From Agrobacterium tumefaciens str. B6 (GTDB taxonomy: Bacteria; Pseudomonadota; Alphaproteobacteria; Rhizobiales; Rhizobiaceae): 64,000 nt of DNA. Positions 27,712 to 36,350 of this stretch are shown here, piece by piece. Numbering within the stretch: the stretch's first letter is position 1; each line of letters opens with the position of its first letter. The stretch spans positions 19,224-83,223 of the forward strand of contig NZ_LMVK01000015.1 in assembly GCF_001541315.1 (NCBI RefSeq), in the 5' to 3' direction. Below the pieces are notes generated by a model. The model ran no database searches. It was given only the letters and a program-made list of their open reading frames with translations, and had not been told where the DNA came from. The position numbers and the translations under genes were made by a program.

Positions 27712-28341
27712 TCAGTTCTGCCAGAGAAGCAGTTTCAGCCCGGCGGCGGCAAATACCACGGAAAGCACGGATTCGATCCAGCGCCGCAATCTGGTATAGA
27801 GCGCAATCATCGAGGCGGTGGAAAAGAGAAGTGCATAGCTGCCGAACACGATAACGCCGAGAATGGCGCAGCCGCCAATGATCGCCGGCAACATGCCCGC
27901 AGGCGCGTCCTCGCGAAACCCCAGCGACATGATCGCTATCCAGGCCATGATGGCCTTCGGGTTTCCGATATGCATGAGAAGACCCTGCCGGTAGAGCGCC
28001 CGGTAGCGCGGCGTCGCGCGCCCGGTATCCACACTCACAAAGTCGGAGACCGGCTTCAGGGCCGACCTGCCCGCTCGAAAAGCCAGATACAGCAGGTAAA
28101 CGCCGCCGAATATCTTGATGACGAAAAGCGCCTGGGCATAGGCGGCCAGCGCGGCCGACATGCCCGTCGCCGCCAGGATCGCCCAGAACAGCGAGCCGGT
28201 GATGACGCCAGCCGTCAAAGCAAGGGCGGGCAGACGGCCGTCACGCATCGCCGTTCCCATGATCGCCATGTTGCTCGGGCCCGGGCTGGCGGTGGCGACG
28301 ATATAGGTGCCGTAAACGAGGGCGATCTGGCTGGCGATCAT
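27712..28341 (-). CDS. LysE/RhtB-family amino-acid exporter
   Basis: A 209-residue inner-membrane exporter with six hydrophobic helices; TASPGPSNMAIMGTAMRDG is the LysE/RhtB signature near the N-terminus, and HIGNPKAIMAWIA the second. Start ATG 28341 has GGAGAAAG; the longer frame to 28377 has none. Next to a MocR (PLP-binding) regulator, an amino acid or amine is the likely cargo. Confidence 0.87.
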   Translation of the reverse strand: MIASQIALVYGTYIVATASPGPSNMAIMGTAMRDGRLPALALTAGVITGSLFWAILAATGMSAALAAYAQALFVIKIFGGVYLLYLAFRAGRSALKPVSDFVSVDTGRATPRYRALYRQGLLMHIGNPKAIMAWIAIMSLGFREDAPAGMLPAIIGGCAILGVIVFGSYALLFSTASMIALYTRLRRWIESVLSVVFAAAGLKLLLWQN

Positions 28342-28380
28342 TCTGACTTTCTCCGGAAACAGGACAGGTTTCCCCAAGCA

Positions 28381-28785
28381 CTATTGCTGGAGGTCTCCGC
28401 GATGCACGATGTGAACCTTGTTGCCGTCAGGATCACGCAGATAGGCGCCGAAATAGCCCTCTCCATAATGCGGACGCGGCCCCGGGCCTCCTTCGTCCGT
28501 GCCGCCATGCGCAAGGCCGCTGGCATGGGCCACACCCACCGCCTCTGTCGACGGCGCCAGAAAGGCAACCATGCCGCCATTGCCAACCGTTGCCGGTTCG
28601 CCATTGAAGGGCTGATAGACATAAAAACGGGGCAACGGGGATTGCGCCCTCACCCAGCAAAGCGCCGCAGGCCCGCCATCGGGGCTCACGGTTCGCCGCG
28701 TCAGACCGAGCGGGGCAAGCACGGCGTCATAAAAGCGTTCCGCCCGCTCAAGATCACGCGTTCCGACGGTTACATGGCTGAACAT
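28381..28785 (-). CDS. Glyoxalase/VOC-superfamily protein
   Basis: A 134-residue vicinal-oxygen-chelate protein: MFSHVTVGTRDLERAERFYDAVLAPLG opens the first beta-alpha-beta unit, GGMVAFLAPSTEAVGVAHASGLAHGG the second, and YLRDPDGNKVHIVHRG closes the metal site. AGAGGAT precedes ATG 28785. First gene of the series transcribed away from the MocR gene. Confidence 0.85.
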   Translation of the reverse strand: MFSHVTVGTRDLERAERFYDAVLAPLGLTRRTVSPDGGPAALCWVRAQSPLPRFYVYQPFNGEPATVGNGGMVAFLAPSTEAVGVAHASGLAHGGTDEGGPGPRPHYGEGYFGAYLRDPDGNKVHIVHRGDLQQ

Positions 28786-28865
28786 TTGATCCTCTAAGCG
28801 CGCCGGCAGGATGGCAGGCCGGCCGCCGTAAAGTGTGGATATCAATCAGCCTCGTCATAGCCTAT

Positions 28866-28904
28866 GTTACACTTGCTGTTTATTGAAATAGTGTAACGTG
28901 ACAC
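28866..28904. promoter_or_regulatory. Repeated operator half-sites between MocR and its divergent cluster
   Basis: GTTACACT at 28866, AGTGTAAC at 28890 and GTGACACT at 28897 are three related half-sites, two of them perfect inverted copies 16 bases apart, and the last two overlapping as a near palindrome. Such spaced repeats are usual for MocR/GntR regulators and lie in the only gap between the divergent genes. Confidence 0.6.
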
Positions 28905-28917
28905 TTTTATCGAAGGT

Positions 28918-30270
28918 ATGAACGTGCTGCTGCAATCCCCCTGGACTCCCCGTCTTGCAGACATTGAGGCGAATGCCGCAGAACGGCTGGTGCTTGCCCT
29001 CGCCGACGACATCATCGAGGGGCGGCTGGCGGGCGGTGACCGCCTGCCAGCCCATCGCGATCTCGCGTGGAAACTGGGAGTGGGCCTTGGCACGGTGACA
29101 AAAGCCTATTCCGTTCTGGAACGGCGCGGGCTGACACGCAGCGTCAAGGGCCGGGGAACATTCGTGGCGATCCAGGAGGCGCATAACGACCGGCAGATTG
29201 ATCTCTCGTCCAACGCACCCCCGGCCACGCTCAACGCCCGCATTCTCGCAAAGACGCTGACGGGGATCGCGCGCAGGATCGATGCGGATCATATCAATCT
29301 TTATGCCCCGCCCGCGGGGCATCTGGAACACCGCCGCCTTCTCGCCCGCTGGCTCGAAACGCAGGGTCTCACCATCGATCCGTCCCATCTGGTGCTGACG
29401 AGCGGCGCCCGTCAGGCGCTGGTCCTGGCCTTCGATCTCGCCTGCGGCCCCAAGGGCCTGCTCCTGACCGAACGGATCACCTATCCCGGCGCCATCGTGC
29501 TGGCCCGGCGGAAAGGTTACCGGATGCAGGGCGTCGAAATCGATGCCGAAGGCATGGTGCCGGAAGCGTTGGTGGCGGCGCTGGATGGCACCCCATCGAG
29601 TGACTGCACAGCAATCTATCTGACGCCGACCCTGCATAATCCGACAACCGTTACCATGGGGGCGGCGCGGCGGCAGGTCATTGCGGATATTTGCCGCCGG
29701 GCGGGCGTATGGATCATCGAGGACGGTGTTTATGCGGCATCCGCGGAAGCCTTGCCGCCGCTGACGTCATTGGCTCCTGAAATCTCGTTTCATGTGAACG
29801 GGCTCTCCAAGTCCCTTGGCCCCGGCTTGCAGATCGGCGTCCTTGCTTTACCAGCCGGTCTGCACGAAACCGCCGAAGACCTTCTGCAGGACATGCCGAT
29901 GGCCCCATCCGCGCTCTCCTGCGCGGTGGTTGAGGACTGGCTGACCTCCGGCATCATCTCTTCAATCCAGCGGGATTTGCGCCACGAGGCCCAACGGCGC
30001 TCCAGCCTGGCCGTTTCCCTGCTCGGCACGAACCAGCTTGGCTCGCATCCCGATGCATACAACGTCTGGCTGCCAATGGAACACGACGCCGCCAACCGCT
30101 TCGCATTCGCCGCTGCGGCAATGCGCATCAAGTTGACCCCTCCGGAAGCCATGCTTGTTAATCCCGATGATCAGGCGAGCGGCATTCGCCTTTGCCTCGG
30201 CGGCCCGTCCTTCGACGATCTCACGGAAGCGCTGAAGCTTCTGGCTGGGCTGCTGAAACGCGGGACTTGA
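28918..30270 (+). CDS. MocR-family regulator (GntR winged helix plus aminotransferase domain)
   Basis: A 450-residue PLP-dependent transcription factor. The N-terminal GntR domain has LADDIIEGRLAGGDRLPAHRDLAWKLGVGLGTVTKAYSVLERRGL. The class I aminotransferase-like domain runs from about residue 95, with the PLP lysine at Lys298 (NGLSKSLGPG) and YLTPTLHNPT. GAAGG lies before the ATG. It is divergent from the VOC-LysE-PhzF-Nudix series and flanked by clear half-sites, so it probably senses an amino compound and controls that series. Confidence 0.9.
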   Translation: MNVLLQSPWTPRLADIEANAAERLVLALADDIIEGRLAGGDRLPAHRDLAWKLGVGLGTVTKAYSVLERRGLTRSVKGRGTFVAIQEAHNDRQIDLSSNAPPATLNARILAKTLTGIARRIDADHINLYAPPAGHLEHRRLLARWLETQGLTIDPSHLVLTSGARQALVLAFDLACGPKGLLLTERITYPGAIVLARRKGYRMQGVEIDAEGMVPEALVAALDGTPSSDCTAIYLTPTLHNPTTVTMGAARRQVIADICRRAGVWIIEDGVYAASAEALPPLTSLAPEISFHVNGLSKSLGPGLQIGVLALPAGLHETAEDLLQDMPMAPSALSCAVVEDWLTSGIISSIQRDLRHEAQRRSSLAVSLLGTNQLGSHPDAYNVWLPMEHDAANRFAFAAAAMRIKLTPPEAMLVNPDDQASGIRLCLGGPSFDDLTEALKLLAGLLKRGT

Positions 30271-30324
30271 CGCCATCAGGAAAAAAGCAACAGCACGAGA
30301 ATTGAATGAAAGTGACCGTATATT

Positions 30325-30924
30325 ATGAATGATCACCCGGACGAGGATGCATGGAACGCCTGGAGCCCTGCCGAATTGTCCCGGCGACTGGACGGTGTAT
30401 CGAAACCATGGTGCGTTGTTGGCGGTTGGGCTCTCGACCTGTGGCTGGGCAGCAAGACACGCGAGCATGATGATCTTGAGTTCACGGTCCTGCGTGAAGA
30501 TTTGGGCATCTTTCGCCAGCAGCTGGGTGACATGACGTTCTACACTGTCAACGATGGCGTTATCGAACCGCTACCGGCGGATCGGGATCCGGCCCCCGAG
30601 ATTTTCCAGATCTGGGGCTTCGATCGCGCTGCCGGATGCTGGCGCGCCGATATGATGATCGAGCCGGGAACGAATGACACCTGGGTTTACAAGAGAAATC
30701 CGGAAATGACGCGGCCCCGTATCGAAATGGTGTCGCTGAGCGCTGACGGCATTCCTCACCTTAATCCCTCCGCCGTGCTTCTGTTCAAGGCGAAGCACAG
30801 ACGCACCAAGGACGAGAAGGACTTCGCGAGAGCCCAACCAAGATTACCGCTCTCGGAACGACAATGGCTCAAAGACTGCCCCCCCCGCCTCCACCCGGGT
30901 CACGATTGGATACAGGCGCTGTGA
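30325..30924 (+). CDS. Nucleotidyltransferase-domain protein (AadB/LinB-like)
   Basis: A 199-residue protein with a minimal nucleotidyltransferase fold: CVVGGWALDLWLG then REHDDLEFTVLRED supply the Gly-Gly-Trp and acidic metal ligands seen in aminoglycoside 2''-adenylyltransferases and similar chromosomal proteins. VLLFKAKHRRTKDEKDF matches the C-terminal lysine region of this family. It stands alone downstream of MocR. Actual drug modification cannot be inferred; most rhizobial members are uncharacterised. Confidence 0.72.
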   Translation: MNDHPDEDAWNAWSPAELSRRLDGVSKPWCVVGGWALDLWLGSKTREHDDLEFTVLREDLGIFRQQLGDMTFYTVNDGVIEPLPADRDPAPEIFQIWGFDRAAGCWRADMMIEPGTNDTWVYKRNPEMTRPRIEMVSLSADGIPHLNPSAVLLFKAKHRRTKDEKDFARAQPRLPLSERQWLKDCPPRLHPGHDWIQAL

Positions 30925-30973
30925 TCTCAGGCCGCCTTACGGTCGCCTCTTCCGAAATTCGACAATGGGAATT

Positions 30974-31831
30974 TCAGGTTCTAGGCGACTGAAATGCCCG
31001 CGTGATCCGTCGCAGCACGGCGTTCGCGTGATCGCCCGTGACCGCGGAGATCATTACCACATCCAGCTTTGAGAGCTGTGGGAGCAGGCCGTCCCTCACC
31101 TCCCGCAGACCGGCAGGCGCAACACTCCGCGCCAGCAGTGCGACGCCGATCCCGGCTTCGGCAGCCGCCCCTACCGCCGTTGCCCCAGTTCCAACGAATA
31201 CCTCCCGCCATGCGATGTCCGCCGCCTCCAGCGCCCGAAGGGCCATGGCCCGCAAATTGCAGGGTTCGGGTTGCAGCACCAGCGGCACCGGCGCGTTCGA
31301 AGGCAGATCAAAATCCGCGCTGCAATACCAGCCGAAGCTTTCCTGAAACAGCAGCTCGCCATCCCGGCGGATATCATCATGCCGCAACACGACGATCGCG
31401 TCGAGCTCGCCGGCATCGTAGAGTTCAAGCAGGGTCCGGGTGCCGGCCGTGCGCAGATGAAGCGTAACGCTCGTCTCGCGCTCGCTGATCACCCGGAGTA
31501 TCCGAGGCAGGTCGGCTCCAATCAAATGATGCGTGAAACCGATCGCGAGACGGGTCGGCTCCTGCCCAAAGACATCAAGCGCACGGCGGCCGGCCGCGAC
31601 ATAAGCACGCGCGGGCTCCAGAAAGCGTTCGCCGGCCGTCGTCAAACGCACCCGGCGCGGCGTCCGTTCGACGAGGCGATGCCCCAGCATGTCCTCAAGC
31701 CGGCGCAGGCGCAGGGAGATAGCGGCCTGTGATGTGTTCATCACGCCTGCAACCCGTGTGAACGACTGCAGTTCGGCAACAAGAAGAAAAGCCTCGACGG
31801 CCTCGGGATCCAATGAGCGCATGTTTTGCAT
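30974..31831 (-). CDS. LysR-family regulator (divergent from MFS gene)
   Basis: A 285-residue LysR regulator: DPEAVEAFLLVAELQSFTRVAGVMNTSQAAISLRLRRLEDMLG is the winged helix, and RLAIGFTHHLIGADLPRIL opens the inducer domain. Either the ATG at 31831 or the one at 31822 can start it; the first overlaps an operator-like palindrome. It is divergent from the MFS transporter gene 91 bases away and probably regulates it. Confidence 0.85.
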   Translation of the reverse strand: MQNMRSLDPEAVEAFLLVAELQSFTRVAGVMNTSQAAISLRLRRLEDMLGHRLVERTPRRVRLTTAGERFLEPARAYVAAGRRALDVFGQEPTRLAIGFTHHLIGADLPRILRVISERETSVTLHLRTAGTRTLLELYDAGELDAIVVLRHDDIRRDGELLFQESFGWYCSADFDLPSNAPVPLVLQPEPCNLRAMALRALEAADIAWREVFVGTGATAVGAAAEAGIGVALLARSVAPAGLREVRDGLLPQLSKLDVVMISAVTGDHANAVLRRITRAFQSPRT

Positions 31832-31844
31832 AACAAGCTGTTAT
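31830..31844. promoter_or_regulatory. LysR-type palindrome at the lysR start
   Basis: ATAACAAGCTGTTAT is a perfect 6-base-arm palindrome with T-N11-A spacing. It covers the first lysR start codon and lies in the gap shared with the divergent MFS gene, fitting autorepression plus control of the transporter. Confidence 0.55.
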
Positions 31845-31922
31845 CGCTGAAATGTGCAAGCCCCTAATTCTATCTGATAGTCGCGAGCGCTATTGCCCGA
31901 AAACCCATGATAGGAGCTTTTC

Positions 31923-33167
31923 GTGTCGTCACAGATTTCCTCGCCCGCACCCGCCACCGACAGCCGGATCTGGGCAGTCCTTGCCGTGGCAGTCGCGACG
32001 CAAACCGCAGGCTCGTTCGTATCGCAGGGAATTTACATTCTCGTGCCCTTCTGGCGGGAAGCATTCGGTATTTCCCTCGCATCCGCATCACTGGCCGTGA
32101 CCGTCATGAACGGTGTTCAGATCGTGACGATGTTCACGCTCGGCCGCGCCATCGACATTCACGGCGAGCGCCGCATCGTCGGCATTGCCATGCTCGGCAT
32201 GGCGCTCGCGATGGCTTGCGCGGCGGCATTCGCAAACAGCCTGCCCGCGCTGCTTTTGTGCATCGCATTTCTCGGCGGCACCTATGCTGCGGTCCAACCG
32301 GGCGGCACGCGGGCGATCATGCGCTGGTTCCCCCCCGCCAAACGTGGCATAGCGACAGGGTTTCGGCAGGCCGCGGTTCCTTTCGGAACCATGATCGCAG
32401 CCGCCCTCCTGCCATTCATGGCGGTCCGTTACGGCTGGCACGCGGCGGCATGGCTCTGCGCCGGTGTTTCCGTTCTGGGCGCCGTACTCTTCTGGGGCCT
32501 CTATCGCGAAGGAGGCGATGTCGCCGCTAAAACCGAGCGCCCGCTTTCCCTGGGAAAACTTATCCACGAGGTCGGGCAGAATTCGAGCTTCTGGCCCGTA
32601 TTGCGGCTTGGTATCGCCATGTCGGCATTTCAATTCACCCTCACCGCACACATCATCGGCTTCATGGCGGATGGGCTGGGGTTTGGCCTCTTTGCCGCAT
32701 CGTCCATGTTTGCCGCAACACAGCTTGCCGGCATTCCCGGCCGGATTCTGCTGCCATGGCTCAGCGACCGCTTCCGGCCCGGACTGCGCACCCAATCGTT
32801 CGGCCTGGTATCCGTCATTGCCGCAGGCGCTGCCGCAATCCTCGCGGCTCTCCCCATCGGCACTGCGCCAACCATTGTCCTCTTCGTGCTCGCCGTGCTC
32901 GGAATATTCGGGATCGGGTGGTTTCCGCTTTACCTTCTGCAAATCGCCGAAAGTGCGCCGAAAGGTTCGATAGCATCGACAATTGCCTTCGCCTCCACCA
33001 TCTGTTTGGGGGTCATGGCAATCGGCCCATACATATTCGGTCTTCTGGTCGATCATTTCGGCTATGGGGCAGCATGGTCCGCACTGATCATGCCTGTCGT
33101 TGTGACAGCGCTGCCCCTGACAATCTCATCGCCGCGCCTGCCGAAGGCTCAAATCGGCTCCTCGTGA
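31923..33167 (+). CDS. Major facilitator superfamily transporter
   Basis: A 414-residue inner-membrane transporter with about twelve helices. The first half has VTVMNGVQIVTMFTLGRAIDIHGERRIVGI, the loop 2-3 signature in modified form, then GGTRAIMRWFPPAKRGIATGFRQAAVP. The CynX/NimT or nitrate-type subgroup is possible, but the substrate is not evident. GTG at 31923 serves as start after TAGGAG. Divergent LysR gene upstream. Confidence 0.85.
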   Translation: MSSQISSPAPATDSRIWAVLAVAVATQTAGSFVSQGIYILVPFWREAFGISLASASLAVTVMNGVQIVTMFTLGRAIDIHGERRIVGIAMLGMALAMACAAAFANSLPALLLCIAFLGGTYAAVQPGGTRAIMRWFPPAKRGIATGFRQAAVPFGTMIAAALLPFMAVRYGWHAAAWLCAGVSVLGAVLFWGLYREGGDVAAKTERPLSLGKLIHEVGQNSSFWPVLRLGIAMSAFQFTLTAHIIGFMADGLGFGLFAASSMFAATQLAGIPGRILLPWLSDRFRPGLRTQSFGLVSVIAAGAAAILAALPIGTAPTIVLFVLAVLGIFGIGWFPLYLLQIAESAPKGSIASTIAFASTICLGVMAIGPYIFGLLVDHFGYGAAWSALIMPVVVTALPLTISSPRLPKAQIGSS

Positions 33168-33216
33168 AACGGGAGAGGCGCGGCGGCAATCGAGTGACAT
33201 CTACCGTCTGGGAAAC

Positions 33217-34308
33217 CTATGCGGCCGCCGCCTCGACACCCTGTTCGAAGTCGTGCAGATGAAGGGAGATTTCAAAGCCCCGGCGTTTCAGCCAATGGGC
33301 AACAACACGCGCGCGGGCGCCCAGCAGATCATCCACCAGAATGACCCGTGCTCCGCGCACGGCAATGGTGCGATAGGCAACGCCGAGAAGCTGGCCGCCT
33401 TCCGAGGAAATCGAACCTTTAAGGTGGGAGGCTGCGAATTCTTCCGGTGTTCTCACATCGAGAAAATAGGTCGTTCGCGCTGTGTCCCGCAGCCATGTCT
33501 CGGCCGTGGCTCGATCGATGAACTGCAGGTCGTCTTGCCGGGAGAAGGTCTCCAGACGCACCTTCGCGATATTTTTCGCATCATCGCTGGCGGACGGATA
33601 TGTTTGCGAACGCCCCGTTTCCAGCTCAAACCCGTCATCGGTCCAGCCGCGCGTGCCATCGTGCAAATAGCTGACATCGTTTTCAACACCGGCGTCGATC
33701 AATGTCTGCGCCCCGAGGATTGCGCGGGGAAGGCCCGCGCAGGAAACGACAACCCTTGTGTCGGGTGACGGCACGAGGTCGGAAAAACGCAGCAGAAGTT
33801 CGGCACCGGGTACGCCGATGGCGCCCGGCACGTGCGCCTTTTCATATTCCGCTATTGTGCGGGTGTCGATGACGACAACATCCTCGCCGGCTTCCTGCCA
33901 CGCCTTCAGTTCACGGGCGAAAACCACTGGCGTGTTCTTTTCACTTCTCACCTTCTGGACGAATGGAACGCCGGGAATATCGAATGTCGGCAGGGCGTCA
34001 AGGCCGCCCTCGATCCATGCCGGAATTCCGCCGCGCAGAAAGTGAATATCGCTCCAGCCCCTGGCGGCAAGCCGCTCCGCCCCCTGCTCTGCGCTTCCCT
34101 TGCCATCATCCACCAGAACGGTTCGCACGACAGGGCGCGGAATGAAACGGTCGATTTCCGCATCCAGCCTTTCAGCCGGAAGGTTGGTCGCAAACAATGG
34201 GGAAGCATATCCCACCTCTTCTGCAGGGCGAATGTCGAGAACGGCAAGTTCCTTGCCATCTGTCAGCCACTCGATGAGGCGGTCTTTGGTTACAGCATGT
34301 ACGGACAT
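33217..34308 (-). CDS. Three-domain rhodanese-like protein
   Basis: A 363-residue protein made of three rhodanese domains (about residues 1-120, 121-245 and 270-363). The active-site loop of the middle domain has a cysteine (VVVSCAGLPRA), while the equivalent loops of the first and third read VLVDDGKGS and ILVDDLLGA, with Asp instead of Cys. So one domain can carry a persulphide and two are probably structural or substrate-binding. ATG 34308 has AGGAGG seven bases upstream. It lies 40 bases downstream of the peptide-type binding-protein gene on the same strand, linking it to sulphur handling. Confidence 0.88.
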   Translation of the reverse strand: MSVHAVTKDRLIEWLTDGKELAVLDIRPAEEVGYASPLFATNLPAERLDAEIDRFIPRPVVRTVLVDDGKGSAEQGAERLAARGWSDIHFLRGGIPAWIEGGLDALPTFDIPGVPFVQKVRSEKNTPVVFARELKAWQEAGEDVVVIDTRTIAEYEKAHVPGAIGVPGAELLLRFSDLVPSPDTRVVVSCAGLPRAILGAQTLIDAGVENDVSYLHDGTRGWTDDGFELETGRSQTYPSASDDAKNIAKVRLETFSRQDDLQFIDRATAETWLRDTARTTYFLDVRTPEEFAASHLKGSISSEGGQLLGVAYRTIAVRGARVILVDDLLGARARVVAHWLKRRGFEISLHLHDFEQGVEAAAA

Positions 34309-34348
34309 TGCATATCCTCCTGACAAATTCTGGTTTCCACATCGGGTT

Positions 34349-35956
34349 TCAAGCGGTCGGATCGAGCCATAGGTCGCCGAAACTCCAGTTCAGCCCCTGC
34401 GCGCCGGTGACGTAGTTCCTGACGCGCCTGTGCGCCACGATCTGGCTTCCCGCCGCCACAAGATCGACGGAGGCGACGTCGTCATGGATGAGATGCTGGA
34501 ACCTGCTCCAGGTCACCCAGCGCTTCTTCGCATCGGGCTCGATGGCCGCCGCCTCCAGAAGCGCATCCGCCTCCGGATTGGCGTAGTTGGCCGCGTTGGA
34601 AAAGGGCAGTCCGATCTTGAAATTCTTGCTCCAATAGGCCCGCTGGATGCCGAGCGACGGATCGAACGTGTTGGAAAGGGATTCCACAACCAGATCAAAG
34701 GCGCGGTCCGTGTAGACCGTCTTCAGATAGGTCGGCAGGTCGTATTTGCGGATTTCGACGGCAATGCCGATCTTTTCAAGCTGGCTGCGAAGGACGTCGG
34801 CAAAGCCGGGCGTCAGATAGGAATTGTAGGTCAACCGCACGGGAAAACGTTTGCCGTCTTCCTTGCGGGGATATCCCGCCGCATCGAGCAATTTTTCCGC
34901 TTCCCTGGGATCATAGGCATGAGCCTTGACGGATGCGTCATACCAGTTCGGCAGGGCGGTGCTGACGGGGCTCGGCGATATCTGCGCATAACCGAAGAGC
35001 GCCACATTGACGATTTCATCGAGGTTGATCGCCTTCGCAATGGCCAGGCGGACATCTTTCTTGCGGAAGATTTCATTATCGTAGTTGAAGAACAGCTGCT
35101 GCTGCGGCCCCGCATAAGCATAAGTGTTCGTGTCCAGGACGAGATCGGGGTTCTGCTTCAATCGCTCAAGGTCTGCGAGCGGCACCGGGTTGTCACCAAT
35201 ATCGACTTCCCCCGTCTCCAGCGCCACCGCCCGCGCGGCCGGGTCGGTGATGATGCGCAGAATGATGCGTTCGAGATAAGGTTTGCCGGCATCCCAATAA
35301 TCGGGATTTCGTTCGAAGATCAGATGACTGCCCGGCGTCCACTCCGTCAGCCTGAAAGGACCGGTGCCAATCGCGGTCTGCAGTGTCTGGCCATCGGCCG
35401 GTTTCAGCTTTTCGAAAATATGCTTCGGCACGATCGGCGATTCCGAACTCGATTGCGCGGCAATCAGAAACGGCGCCGGTTTGGACAGCACGATAATGGC
35501 GGTCAGGGGATCCGGCGTCTCCACCGCCTCGACGTTCTGGTAGGTAATGCGGCCGCGCGGATGGGCTTCCTTCAGACGGAAAATCGAGAAGGCGACGTCT
35601 TCCGAGGTAAAATCCTCACCGTCATGCCATTTCACATTCGGCCGGAGTTTGAACGTATAGCGCAGGTGATCATCCGAAACGGACCATTCCGTTGCCAGCA
35701 AGGGCCGCGGATTGAGGTCGAAATTGAATGTCAGAAGACCTTCAACGATCTTCGGGCCGATCGCCTGCCCCGTGCCTGACGATGTGTTGATGGCGAAAAG
35801 TGCGTTGCCGGGATCGACACGATAGAGCAACTTGAGCGGGCCGCCGGAGAGGGGCCGGCTCGCATCGCCACTTGCGGCGAATAGCGAACCCGGCAGGGCC
35901 GTTCCTGCCGTTGCCAGAAGAAGCATTTTGTTGAACTGGCGGCGTCCTATCGTCAT
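34349..35956 (-). CDS. ABC transporter binding protein, family 5, with Tat signal
   Basis: A 535-residue periplasmic solute-binding protein of the DppA/OppA/NikA group. A twin-arginine motif (GRRQFNKMLLLATAGTALPG) starts the protein. The family signature is in PLLATEWSVSDDHLRYTFKLRPNVKWHDGEDFTSEDVAFS. ATG 35956 has GGGGA seven bases upstream. No permease or ATPase adjoins it; the complete transporter at 45.7-49.3 kb has its own binding protein, so this one may be an alternative receptor for it. Rhodanese neighbour suggests a sulphur compound. Confidence 0.87.
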   Translation of the reverse strand: MTIGRRQFNKMLLLATAGTALPGSLFAASGDASRPLSGGPLKLLYRVDPGNALFAINTSSGTGQAIGPKIVEGLLTFNFDLNPRPLLATEWSVSDDHLRYTFKLRPNVKWHDGEDFTSEDVAFSIFRLKEAHPRGRITYQNVEAVETPDPLTAIIVLSKPAPFLIAAQSSSESPIVPKHIFEKLKPADGQTLQTAIGTGPFRLTEWTPGSHLIFERNPDYWDAGKPYLERIILRIITDPAARAVALETGEVDIGDNPVPLADLERLKQNPDLVLDTNTYAYAGPQQQLFFNYDNEIFRKKDVRLAIAKAINLDEIVNVALFGYAQISPSPVSTALPNWYDASVKAHAYDPREAEKLLDAAGYPRKEDGKRFPVRLTYNSYLTPGFADVLRSQLEKIGIAVEIRKYDLPTYLKTVYTDRAFDLVVESLSNTFDPSLGIQRAYWSKNFKIGLPFSNAANYANPEADALLEAAAIEPDAKKRWVTWSRFQHLIHDDVASVDLVAAGSQIVAHRRVRNYVTGAQGLNWSFGDLWLDPTA

Positions 35957-36350
35957 GAAAATCCCCGTTTGAAAACGTCGTTTCGATAGTGAAAGCATCG
36001 GGGCAAAGTGGCACGTTCTTAAGAAGAAAATTCTTCTCGACCATCAAAGAAAACATTTCTTGCAGAATTTTATTCCAATACGTATGCAGCCAGGCACCAA
36101 AATTTGTGCTGAATAATTGCGCTGCCTTGGACCGCCTTTGCGTTTCTTCCCAACATGGCGAGATAAAAGGAAATCTCGACAGCACGACTCCCGGACGTCT
36201 TATGGAAATGTTGTTTCCCTGAAAAATCGCCAATGAGTAAGACATTGCTCGGCACAGGCACCGGCAAAGCATATCAAGTGGAAGGCATCTCAACCTTTCC
36301 GACCTTCATCCGGGCCTGCCCCCACTCCCAACATTACCGAGCTACACACG
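35957..36350. other. Divergent intergenic region, no gene recognised
   Basis: The 394 bases between the Tat-dependent binding protein and the nitroreductase gene contain an inverted repeat AGAAGAA-AA-TTCTTCT at 36022-36037, suited to be an operator of the binding-protein gene. An ATG-led frame near 36233 running into the nitroreductase start shows no coding character. Promoters for both directions are expected here. Confidence 0.5.
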
